Source of the DNA: Melioribacteraceae bacterium 4301-Me
GTDB taxonomy: Bacteria; Bacteroidota; Ignavibacteria; Ignavibacteriales; Melioribacteraceae
Direction of reading: 5' to 3'
DNA: 64,000 nucleotides
Assembly (NCBI GenBank): GCA_041538185.1
Contig: JBGORM010000004.1
Span: 1-64,000, forward strand
The notes under the pieces are model-generated. The model searched no databases and was not told the origin of the DNA. It worked only from the letters and a program-made list of their open reading frames with translations. The translations under genes were made by a program, and so were the position numbers. Of this stretch, positions 44,967 through 52,400 are shown one piece after another (the stretch's first letter is position 1; every line of letters starts with the position of its first letter).

Positions 44967-45665
44967 ATGAAAGTTCTCAAATATCTATCGTTGTCCGCCA
45001 TCTTATTCCTCGTTATTTCTGCCAATGTTTTTGCGCAAGATCATGAAATGACAAAAGAGGAATGGCAAAACGAAATGAATCGCCTTACCGAGCAGAAGGC
45101 TTCACTAACTTCTGAATTAAATTCATTGAAAAACGATGTAGCTAATTTAAAAAGTACAAGAGATGGTTTACAATCTTATGAAGATTGTATTAGTGAACTA
45201 TATGCCTTAGTTGGTGCAACAAAAGCTGATGTAGATAATTTTAGGAGTCAACTTAATGCACTAAGTCAAAAGATTGATAATAAGGTAGAACCAAAAGAAG
45301 ATCGTCAGGCTGAGCTTGATGCTATGAAGAAAAATAAAATTAGTGCACTGCCGGAATTTTATGATATGGTACATAATCAACTTCAAAGAAAATTAGATGC
45401 TTGGATTGTTGCTCCAAAAGAAATTATGTATACTGTTGTAAAAGGTGATTGCCTATGGAACATTGCAAAGAAAAAAGATATTTATGATAATCCATTTGCA
45501 TGGCCAAAAATTTATAAGTCAAATAGAGACCAAATTAAGAACCCAGATCTTATATATCCTAAACAAGTATTTAAAATTCCAAATTTAACGGAAGAAGAAA
45601 AAGCAAAGTATGATAAAATTAGAAGAAATTACAAACCAGCTCCGCCGGCACAAACTGGGAAGTAA
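44967..45665 (+). CDS. Secreted LysM protein with coiled-coil N-terminal part
   Basis: 232-residue protein with a signal peptide cut near VFAQDHEM. Residues about 28-110 form a coiled coil (EMNRLTEQKASLTSELNS and on). The C-terminal LysM domain reads MYTVVKGDCLWNIAKKKDIY, with PFAWPKIYKSNRDQIKNPDL and IYPKQVFKIP, which matches the YgaU-type LysM that binds peptidoglycan. It is expressed from its own AAGGAGGAAAT ribosome site after the lipoprotein gene, and a terminator follows. Confidence 0.85.
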   Translation: MKVLKYLSLSAILFLVISANVFAQDHEMTKEEWQNEMNRLTEQKASLTSELNSLKNDVANLKSTRDGLQSYEDCISELYALVGATKADVDNFRSQLNALSQKIDNKVEPKEDRQAELDAMKKNKISALPEFYDMVHNQLQRKLDAWIVAPKEIMYTVVKGDCLWNIAKKKDIYDNPFAWPKIYKSNRDQIKNPDLIYPKQVFKIPNLTEEEKAKYDKIRRNYKPAPPAQTGK

Positions 45666-45695
45666 TTATTTATGATTATTAGAAGATTTCTATGC

Positions 45696-45728
45696 AAAGC
45701 CCTTTTCATTTTGTGGAAGGGGCTTTTT
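45696..45728 (+). terminator. Rho-independent terminator after the LysM gene
   Basis: AAAGCCCTTTTC (45696-45707) pairs, with one bulge, with GAAGGGGCTTT, followed by a T-run. It ends 7 bases before the phoH ribosome site. Confidence 0.8.
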
Positions 45729-45735
45729 ATTTATT

Positions 45736-45742
45736 AAGGAGG
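45736..45742 (+). promoter_or_regulatory. Shine-Dalgarno site of phoH
   Basis: AAGGAGG is a near-perfect ribosome site 8 bases before an in-frame ACG codon at 45751. The first standard start codon (TTG) in frame is at 45790, 47 bases after this site, too far for normal initiation. This decides the reading of the phoH start. Confidence 0.7.
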
Positions 45743-45750
45743 AATTTAAT

Positions 45751-46731
45751 ACGCAGATAGAGAAAACTATTAAATTAGATAATGTCGACTTGGTATCATT
45801 GCTTGGATTCAACGATACTAATATTAAGCCAATTGAAGAAAGATTTACTGCTAATATTACTGTACGGGGAGATACAATTTACCTGCAAGGGGTTCAAGAG
45901 GAAGTTGAAGCAATAGAAAAAATTTTTAAAGAAATGGTCTTTGTCCTCAACACTTCAGGCAAACTCCAGCCCAATGATGTCGATACCATTATTGATTTAA
46001 CACTTCAAGGTAAGGAAATAATAAGTAATAATGAGTATGATAATATAATTTTGTACTCAAAAAAAGAGGTTATAAAAGCAAAAACCCCAAATCAAATTAA
46101 ATATTGGCAAAGCGTAAAAAACAACGATATTTGTTTTGCGATTGGACCAGCTGGCACCGGAAAAACTTATCTTGCTGTTGCTTTTGCAATTGCCGCACTT
46201 AAAAAAGGAATTGTCAAAAGAATTATTTTAGCAAGACCAGCAGTAGAAGCAGGGGAAAGTTTGGGCTTTTTACCTGGTGACCTTAAAGAAAAGATTGATC
46301 CGTATTTACGGCCTCTTTTTGATGCCTTGCAGGATATGTTACCTGCCGACCAATTAAAGATGTATCTTGAAAAGGGCATAATTGAAATTGTGCCGCTTGC
46401 TTATATGAGAGGAAGAACACTTAATAATGCTTATGTAATTTTGGATGAAGCTCAAAATGCAACTCAGATGCAAATGAAAATGTTCCTTACTAGATTAGGA
46501 CCCAACTCAAAGTCTATAATTACTGGTGATATTACTCAAGTTGATTTGCCATCGTTATCCCAAAGCGGTTTAATTCAAGTAAAAGAAATTTTGAAAGACG
46601 TAGAGGGGGTTGCTTTTGTATACTTTGATAAAAATGATGTTGTGCGTCATAAGTTAGTTAAAGATATTATTGATGCCTATGAGAAACACTATAATGGTAA
46701 TTCAGAAAAGAAAACTAAAAATGGTCAGTAA
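45751..46731 (+). CDS. phoH: PhoH-family ATPase with apparent ACG start codon
   Basis: 326 residues if translation starts at the ACG codon at 45751; 313 from the TTG at 45790. PhoH proteins are P-loop ATPases often linked to RNA handling. The P-loop GPAGTGKTYLAVAFA and the Walker B-like VILDEAQNATQMQMK are clear. The reading frame upstream of 45790 stays open and gives QIEKTIKLDNVDL, which looks like the normal PhoH N-terminus and sits 8 bases after AAGGAGG. So ATG appears changed to ACG (mutation, strain variation or sequencing error). mazG converges on it. Confidence 0.85.
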   Translation, partial: TQIEKTIKLDNVDLVSLLGFNDTNIKPIEERFTANITVRGDTIYLQGVQEEVEAIEKIFKEMVFVLNTSGKLQPNDVDTIIDLTLQGKEIISNNEYDNIILYSKKEVIKAKTPNQIKYWQSVKNNDICFAIGPAGTGKTYLAVAFAIAALKKGIVKRIILARPAVEAGESLGFLPGDLKEKIDPYLRPLFDALQDMLPADQLKMYLEKGIIEIVPLAYMRGRTLNNAYVILDEAQNATQMQMKMFLTRLGPNSKSIITGDITQVDLPSLSQSGLIQVKEILKDVEGVAFVYFDKNDVVRHKLVKDIIDAYEKHYNGNSEKKTKNGQ

Positions 46732-46751
46732 GAATTGAAAGATATTTTTAC

Positions 46752-47519
46752 TCAAGAACTTAAAGCTTTTTTGCTTTCCTCCCAGTACTTATCCATTTCG
46801 GTTAATGTAGTTTCGGTAATTGATTTACCATTTTCTTTAAGCCTTTTCTCTATATAATTAAAACGTTTTATAAACTTTTCGTTACTAAGTCTTATTGCAT
46901 TTTCTGGATTAATACCAAGAAATCTGGCATAGTTGGTTAATGCAAAAAATAAATCTCCAACTTCTTGTTCTAATTTTGACTTATCATCAGAATCTTCCAT
47001 ACTTTTCATTTCATCAATTTCTTCGATTACTTTTTCCCAAACATCTTTTTTATTATTCCAATCAAAACCCACCTTGGAAGCTTTCTCTTGAAGTCGGTAA
47101 GCTCTTGCTAATCCAGGCAAATTTTTAGGTACACCCTCAATAACAGAGTTTCTACCTTCTTGCATTTTTATTTCTTCCCAGTTTTTCGCAACCTCATTAG
47201 GATTTTTAACTTTAACCTCTCCAAAAATATGTGGGTGCCTGCGAATCAGTTTTTCTTTGATTGTATCAATTACATCATCTATGTTAAATTTTTTTTGTTC
47301 TTCTGCAATAACTGAATGAAAAAGAATGTGGAGAAGCAAATCACCAAGCTCACTTTTCATTTCTTCATAATTTTTTGTATCAATAGCTTCTAATAATTCG
47401 TATGTTTCTTCTAATGTAGCCCCTTTAATGGAATCATGAGTTTGTTCTTTATCCCACGGGCATTCTTTTCTCAGGCGCCTCATAATGTTGATCAATTCGT
47501 TAAATTTATCGCCGGTCAT
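46752..47519 (-). CDS. mazG: Nucleoside triphosphate pyrophosphohydrolase MazG
   Basis: 255-residue protein with two MazG-type helical repeats. The first (about 12-115) contains GATLEETYELLEAI and ELGDLLLHILFHSV, the EExxE and ExxD metal site; the second (about 155-250) contains EVGDLFFALTNYARF. It hydrolyses (d)NTPs to NMP and pyrophosphate, a clean-up role. The N-terminal RLRKECPWDKEQTHDSIK is the family opening. Convergent with phoH, 20 bases apart. Confidence 0.94.
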   Translation of the reverse strand: MTGDKFNELINIMRRLRKECPWDKEQTHDSIKGATLEETYELLEAIDTKNYEEMKSELGDLLLHILFHSVIAEEQKKFNIDDVIDTIKEKLIRRHPHIFGEVKVKNPNEVAKNWEEIKMQEGRNSVIEGVPKNLPGLARAYRLQEKASKVGFDWNNKKDVWEKVIEEIDEMKSMEDSDDKSKLEQEVGDLFFALTNYARFLGINPENAIRLSNEKFIKRFNYIEKRLKENGKSITETTLTEMDKYWEESKKALSS

Positions 47520-47637
47520 TTTTTCTCCTTGTTGTAAATAGATAGAGTATAATTTCTTAAAATAATTTTCAAAATATTAAGTGGAAAAATAATAAACATA
47601 TTTTTATATATGTGCAGATTATTTTTGAGAGATTAAC

Positions 47638-48096
47638 ATGGTAGAAGAAAAATTAAAAGAATTGGGTATTGAACTTCAAGAACCGCCGAAACCATTGGCA
47701 GCGTATATTCCAGCTAAAAGGATTGATAACTTGGTATATACAGCTGGGCAATTGCCGTTAAAAAATGGAAAACTTCTTCACACTGGGAAAGTAGGTTACG
47801 AAGTAACTGAAGAAGATGCTGTTGAATGTGCTAAGCTTAGTGCTCTTAATTGCTTAGCAGCAATTAAATCTGTAATTGGTAGCCTAAATAAAATTGAATC
47901 GATAGTTAAAGTTACTGTATTTGTTAGCTCTGCTGTTGGTTATACAGGGCAACCTAAAGTAGCAAACGGAGCCTCAGAATTTTTAAGCAGTGTATTTGGT
48001 GAAAGTGGCAAACATGTAAGAAGTGCAGTCGGGGTAAGTGAGTTACCGATGAACGCACCTGTTGAAGTAGAAATGATTGTTAAAGTTGCTCAATGA
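47638..48096 (+). CDS. RidA/YjgF-family protein
   Basis: 152-residue protein of the RidA superfamily, longer than classic RidA (about 125) at the N-terminus. It has the trimer core with [21 protein letters not shown] and the Arg-bearing [20 protein letters not shown] near the C-terminus. RidA hydrolyses reactive enamine/imine intermediates from PLP enzymes; the longer YjgH-like group is less well understood. The Arg corresponds to the substrate-binding residue, so activity is plausible. Confidence 0.85.
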   Translation: MVEEKLKELGIELQEPPKPLAAYIPAKRIDNLVYTAGQLPLKNGKLLHTGKVGYEVTEEDAVECAKLSALNCLAAIKSVIGSLNKIESIVKVTVFVSSAVGYTGQPKVANGASEFLSSVFGESGKHVRSAVGVSELPMNAPVEVEMIVKVAQ

Positions 48097-48192
48097 ATGT
48101 TTTTAAAATTGACTTGATTTACTGCTTATTTAATCTTAATATTTTATAGTAATTAATTAGCTTAATTGTTAAACTCTCTGTTGAGGTTGACG

Positions 48193-48687
48193 ATGAAAAA
48201 ATTATCAATACTGCTTTTGTTTGCTGCATTTTCAATTATAAATGCTCAGTTTAAGAACCAAACCAATGATCTTGTCGATATAAGGTCAAGTATGATCAAC
48301 AATAACACCTCAAATTTATTATTTGGTTTTTTTAATCCGGCGAATTTTCAAATGCACCATTCGTTTAGCATGTCTTACTCAACCTTTGGCGGAGGTGGCT
48401 TGGCACTTAGCACTTATACCAATAGCATGTTTTATAAGTTTAATGATAAATTAAATTTACAAGCTGATATTAGTGTTGTTAATTCACCCTATAATACTTT
48501 TGGTTCTCAATTTACTAAACAGCTAAATGGAATTTATTTAAGTCGTGCCATGCTTAATTATACCCCAACTAAAAATATGTCTATTTCAATCGAATACAAC
48601 CATCTACCGTATAATCCTTATTATTATGGTTATGACCCTTTTTTTAGAAGCAATTATTTTTTCAATAACCCGCCTAACGAGAAATAA
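48193..48687 (+). CDS. Small secreted or outer-membrane protein of unknown function
   Basis: 164-residue protein with a signal peptide (MKKLSILLLFAAFSIINA, cut before QFKNQ). The mature part is beta-rich and Asn/Tyr-rich with strands ending in aromatic residues (NMSISIEYNHLPYNPYYYG), compatible with a small barrel or surface layer component. The ATG at 48193 with TTGAGG upstream is preferred to 48166. No family recognised. A terminator follows. Confidence 0.6.
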   Translation: MKKLSILLLFAAFSIINAQFKNQTNDLVDIRSSMINNNTSNLLFGFFNPANFQMHHSFSMSYSTFGGGGLALSTYTNSMFYKFNDKLNLQADISVVNSPYNTFGSQFTKQLNGIYLSRAMLNYTPTKNMSISIEYNHLPYNPYYYGYDPFFRSNYFFNNPPNEK

Positions 48688-48709
48688 TAAGGGAAATTCT
48701 TTAATTTAG

Positions 48710-48738
48710 ATAACCGAGTTTAGCTCGGTTATTTTTTT
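48710..48738 (+). terminator. Rho-independent terminator
   Basis: Perfect stem ATAACCGAG with CTCGGTTAT, loop TTTAG, then a T-run. It ends just 11 bases before the next gene's start at 48749. Confidence 0.9.
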
Positions 48739-48748
48739 ACTATTCGGC

Positions 48749-49240
48749 TTGCGTAGTTTGAAAAATCCTCATCAAAAAAATAAAGACAAAGTAGATTTAA
48801 GGACATCAACAATTAATTTATTGTTGAACGTGGCTATTTTTGTACTTTTTGCGGTTATTATTTATATGTCTTTTTCTTTATATGTTAAACTTCATGGCAC
48901 AGCAAAAGACCTTAGTGAAAATTTTGGTAGTCAAACGCCATCAGACATAATTCAAGTGGAAGTATTGAATGGATGTGGAGTTAGTGGTGTTGCCGATAGA
49001 TTTACTGATTTTTTACGCAACAATAATTTTGATGTTGTTAACGTGGGCAACTATATTGCGTTTGATATAAGTAATTCGTTGGTAATTGACCGAATTGGTA
49101 ATATGGCAAATGCATATAAAGTTGCTAAGGCTCTTGGTATCAGCAATAATAATGTAATTCAACAATTAAATAAAAATTATTTTTTAGATGTAACTGTAAT
49201 CATAGGAAGAGATTATTTTAATTTGAACCCATTAAAGTGA
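48749..49240 (+). CDS. LytR_C-domain membrane protein
   Basis: 163-residue protein from a TTG start. A cytoplasmic basic tail leads to one membrane helix (about 25-45) and then a C-terminal domain of about 95 residues: IIQVEVLNGCGVSGVADRFT and SLVIDRIGNMANAYKVAKAL, with the ending FLDVTVIIGRDYFNL. This is the LytR_C module normally attached to LytR-CpsA-Psr phosphotransferases, here without the catalytic LCP domain. rsfS follows 1 base later; an LCP gene stands at this place in many Gram-positives. Confidence 0.75.
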   Translation: MRSLKNPHQKNKDKVDLRTSTINLLLNVAIFVLFAVIIYMSFSLYVKLHGTAKDLSENFGSQTPSDIIQVEVLNGCGVSGVADRFTDFLRNNNFDVVNVGNYIAFDISNSLVIDRIGNMANAYKVAKALGISNNNVIQQLNKNYFLDVTVIIGRDYFNLNPLK

Positions 49241-49241
49241 G

Positions 49242-49598
49242 GTGAAATTGGATTCACTAAAATTTTGTTATAAAATAACTGAACTTATTAAATCAAAAAA
49301 AGGTTATGATATTAGAATACTTGATTTAAGAAAATTATCTTCAATCGCAGATTATTTTGTTATTTGTTCTGCCGACTCTGAACGCCAAGTTAAAGCCATT
49401 GCCGATGAGATTGATAGAAAATTAACTGAACAAGGTATCAAAAATTCCCACAAGGAAGGTTATGAAGCACTTAATTGGGTTTTACTCGATTACTTTGATG
49501 TTGTTGTACATATATTTAGAGTCGAAGCTAGAAATTATTATAATTTAGAACGGCTTTGGGGTGATGCACCTGCCATTACTATAAAAGACAATGGATAG
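49242..49598 (+). CDS. rsfS: Ribosomal silencing factor RsfS
   Basis: 118-residue RsfS, which binds L14 and blocks subunit joining when nutrients are low. The fold markers DIRILDLRKLSSIADYFVIC, YEALNWVLLDYFDVVVHIF and the end block YNLERLWGDA are present. GTG at 49242 is used; a TTG at 49248 with a GAGGTG site just upstream is possible. It is one base downstream of the LytR_C gene and 32 bases before argS. Confidence 0.92.
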   Translation: MKLDSLKFCYKITELIKSKKGYDIRILDLRKLSSIADYFVICSADSERQVKAIADEIDRKLTEQGIKNSHKEGYEALNWVLLDYFDVVVHIFRVEARNYYNLERLWGDAPAITIKDNG

Positions 49599-49630
49599 TA
49601 TAATATTTTCTCAAAATCACTGGAGCTATC

Positions 49631-51268
49631 TTGAAGAACTACTTAACGCAAATATTTAATGAGCTATGTGATAAACTCTCATATCTTAGAAACGTAAATA
49701 TAACTTTTACTGTACCTGCTAATAGTAATTATGGTGATTATTCCACTAACATTGCAATGACTTTAGCTCGCATACTTAAAAAACAACCATTAGAAATTGC
49801 TAAAGAAATTATCTCCAATCTTGAGTATGATAAATCAAAAATAGATAAAGTGGAAATTGCCGGCGCAGGCTTTATAAATTTTTATTTTAACAAAAAATTT
49901 GTGCCTAATATAATTATTCAAGTTAATTCTGAAGGAGACAACTTTGGAAGAACTGATAAGCATAAAGGGAAAAGAGCAAATGTGGAATTTATTTCTGCTA
50001 ATCCTACAGGACCATTAACAGTTGGGCATGGCAGAAATGCAGTGGTGGGTGATACAATTGCAAATTTATTGGAATGGATTGGTTATTATGTCGATAGGGA
50101 ATATTACTTTAATAATGCAGGCAGACAAATGCGCATCTTGGGTGATTCTGTTAGACTGCGATATTTATCCCTTATACATAAATCAAATCAAAATCTTGAA
50201 CTCCCTGAAGATTATTATCAAGGAGAATATATAAAAGAAATTGCTCATAAAATTTATGATGAACATGGTGATAAATACAAAGATGAACCTGCCGAGGGGA
50301 TTTTCAAACAAGTTGCTGAAAAGGAAATTTTTGACAACATTAAAAATACTATGAGCAGATTAGGTATTAAAATGAATGTTTATTACAACGAAAATAGTTT
50401 ATATGAAACAGGCAGAATTGAAATGCTTTTAAATGTATTTGAATCTAAAAGCCTTTCTTATAAAAAGGATGGTGCAACTTGGCTTAAATTAACCCAATTA
50501 GGTAATGAACAAGATAAAGTAATAGTTAAATCAACTGGTGAGCCTACTTATAGATTACCTGATATTGCTTATCATATTACAAAATTTGAACGAGGTTATG
50601 ATTTAATTGTAGATTTATTTGGTTCCGACCACAATGCAACTTATCCTGATGTATTAGCTGGTTTAAAGGCTTTAGGTTACGATACTCAAAAAGTGAAGGT
50701 GCTAATTCATCAGTTTGTTACTATAATGGATAAAGGTGAAGTAGTTAAAATGTCTACTCGTAAAGCGAACTACATAACTTTGGATGAGCTAATTGATGAA
50801 GTAGGCAAAGACGTGGTTAGGTACTTTTTCAATATGAGAAGTATTGCAAGCCACTTAAACTTTGATATTAACTTAGCTAAGAAACAGTCAGAAGAAAACC
50901 CAGTATTTTATCTACAATATGCTCATGCTAGAATTTGCTCGATAATTAGGATGGCCGAAGAACAAAATTTAGAAAGCTCAGTTAATAATTTGGATTTGTT
51001 AGTTAAAGATGAAGAACAAAATCTGCTTAAAAAGATGCATGAATTCCCAGATGAGGTAATTTACAGTGCAGAATTTTTTGAGACTCATAGAATAGCAAAT
51101 TATTTAGAGCAGTTTGCAGCGTTGTTTCATAAATTTTATACTGAGTGCAGAGTAATTGGCAGTGAAAGAAAACTTGCAGAAGCCCGTTTATCTTTAATTA
51201 AAGCTGCAAAAATTATATTAAAAAATGGTCTATCCATTCTTGGCGTTTCTGCGCCAGAACAAATGTAA
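49631..51268 (+). CDS. argS: Arginyl-tRNA synthetase
   Basis: 545-residue class I synthetase. The N-terminal Add1 domain (about 1-110) precedes the HIGH-equivalent SANPTGPLTVGHGRNAV (about residue 121) and the KMSKS-equivalent VVKMSTRKANYITLDEL (about residue 374). The C-terminal anticodon-binding domain shows HKFYTECRVIG, a family hallmark. TTG start. The stop lies one base from the end of the convergent comF gene. Confidence 0.95.
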   Translation: MKNYLTQIFNELCDKLSYLRNVNITFTVPANSNYGDYSTNIAMTLARILKKQPLEIAKEIISNLEYDKSKIDKVEIAGAGFINFYFNKKFVPNIIIQVNSEGDNFGRTDKHKGKRANVEFISANPTGPLTVGHGRNAVVGDTIANLLEWIGYYVDREYYFNNAGRQMRILGDSVRLRYLSLIHKSNQNLELPEDYYQGEYIKEIAHKIYDEHGDKYKDEPAEGIFKQVAEKEIFDNIKNTMSRLGIKMNVYYNENSLYETGRIEMLLNVFESKSLSYKKDGATWLKLTQLGNEQDKVIVKSTGEPTYRLPDIAYHITKFERGYDLIVDLFGSDHNATYPDVLAGLKALGYDTQKVKVLIHQFVTIMDKGEVVKMSTRKANYITLDELIDEVGKDVVRYFFNMRSIASHLNFDINLAKKQSEENPVFYLQYAHARICSIIRMAEEQNLESSVNNLDLLVKDEEQNLLKKMHEFPDEVIYSAEFFETHRIANYLEQFAALFHKFYTECRVIGSERKLAEARLSLIKAAKIILKNGLSILGVSAPEQM

Positions 51269-51269
51269 A

Positions 51270-51962
51270 TTATTGTGCTAATCCAACTGAAACGGCGCAA
51301 ATTTTTTTAGCACCAGCATTTAATAATTCTCTCCCGCACTCGGTAATTGTGGCTCCAGTGGTTATAACATCATCAACTAATAAAATCGACTTGCCTGCTA
51401 TTTTATTGTGCTTGTTTGACTTGAAAGCATTTATCACGTTTTTCTTCCGCTCTTCAATACCTAAATTTGTTTGGGAGTCTGTATATCTTATTCTTTTTAA
51501 TAAATTTTGTTGAACAGGTATGTTTAATCTTTTGCTTATTCCCTTAGAAATGTAATATGATTGATTGTACCCGCGTTCTGCCTTTTTCAGCTTGTGTATT
51601 GGTACTGGCAAAATAATTTCTATATTATTTTGATTAATCTGTTCTTTTAAATACTCGCCTATTAACTCACCCAGATAAACACCAATTGAAAATTTTTGAT
51701 TGTATTTTAATTCATGAATTACTTTTTGAAGGACGCCGTCAGATTCGAAAGCAAATAATGAAGCGAAATCTGATATTACTTTTTCTTCTTGGAATTTTCT
51801 TTGGAATTCTGATTCTAATAAATTTTTAGGAACAAATTTTAATAGTGAAAAGCATTCATCACACAAAATTTTATCTGCGGCAGAAAGTTTTTTATTGCAC
51901 GATAAACAAAATCTAGGCAGAAAAAAGTCAAATATATCATTTAGAACATGGTTATACTTCAT
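51270..51962 (-). CDS. ComF-family phosphoribosyltransferase-like protein
   Basis: 230-residue ComF protein. The N-terminal zinc-finger has CLSCNKKLSAADKILCDEC; the C-terminal part carries the PRPP motif ILLVDDVITTGATI (about residue 195), preceded by RYTDSQTNLGIEERKKNV. ComF assists DNA uptake in naturally competent bacteria but is also widespread without competence. I use the ATG at 51962; a TTG at 51974 is possible. It converges with argS. Confidence 0.88.
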   Translation of the reverse strand: MKYNHVLNDIFDFFLPRFCLSCNKKLSAADKILCDECFSLLKFVPKNLLESEFQRKFQEEKVISDFASLFAFESDGVLQKVIHELKYNQKFSIGVYLGELIGEYLKEQINQNNIEIILPVPIHKLKKAERGYNQSYYISKGISKRLNIPVQQNLLKRIRYTDSQTNLGIEERKKNVINAFKSNKHNKIAGKSILLVDDVITTGATITECGRELLNAGAKKICAVSVGLAQ

Positions 51963-51978
51963 TTTATGCAGCAAAAAA

Positions 51979-52383
51979 TTATTTTATACCTTTTTGTATT
52001 AGGTGTGCGCCTAATTTTTTATCGTTAATATCTAAGTGATTAAAAAACCACCGCTTTAGTAAGTCTAAATTTTCAAGCAATAAAGGTTCTTCGCCAGACT
52101 TATTTTTGTTAGAAGCCGACACAATTTTATTATATATACGATCATGCTCTAATTTATGTGAAATGTAGCCTGGGTAGTTATACGTTTTCATTAAAGTCTC
52201 TTCGTGTTCGAAGTGAGTTTCTAAATCTTCAATTAACATATCTAAATAAGTTATCACTTCTTTTTTGTTGTTATTTTGTAAAGCATCAAAAAGTTTATTA
52301 ATTACATCAACAAATTTTTTGTGTTGTTCGTCAATTGAGCTAACATTAACAAGTTCATTTTTAGTCATTTTTATGAACTGCAT
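51979..52383 (-). CDS. Bacteriohemerythrin
   Basis: 134-residue single-domain hemerythrin. The iron ligands appear in the expected order: SIDEQHKKFVDVINKLFDAL, HFEHEETLMKTYNYPGYISH, HKLEHDRI and HLDINDKKLGAHL, i.e. the five His plus Glu and Asp of the diiron site. It would bind oxygen, either storing it or acting as a sensor. The start has an AAGGTGAA site. It lies 17 bases after the VWA-protein gene and 16 bases before comF on the minus strand. Confidence 0.92.
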   Translation of the reverse strand: MQFIKMTKNELVNVSSIDEQHKKFVDVINKLFDALQNNNKKEVITYLDMLIEDLETHFEHEETLMKTYNYPGYISHKLEHDRIYNKIVSASNKNKSGEEPLLLENLDLLKRWFFNHLDINDKKLGAHLIQKGIK

Positions 52384-52400
52384 TTTTCACCTTTTATTTA

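Noticed and set aside
45790..45792. TTG at 45790 as the phoH start
   Set aside because: It is 47 bases after the obvious ribosome site and removes residues that read as the native N-terminus. Kept as alternative.
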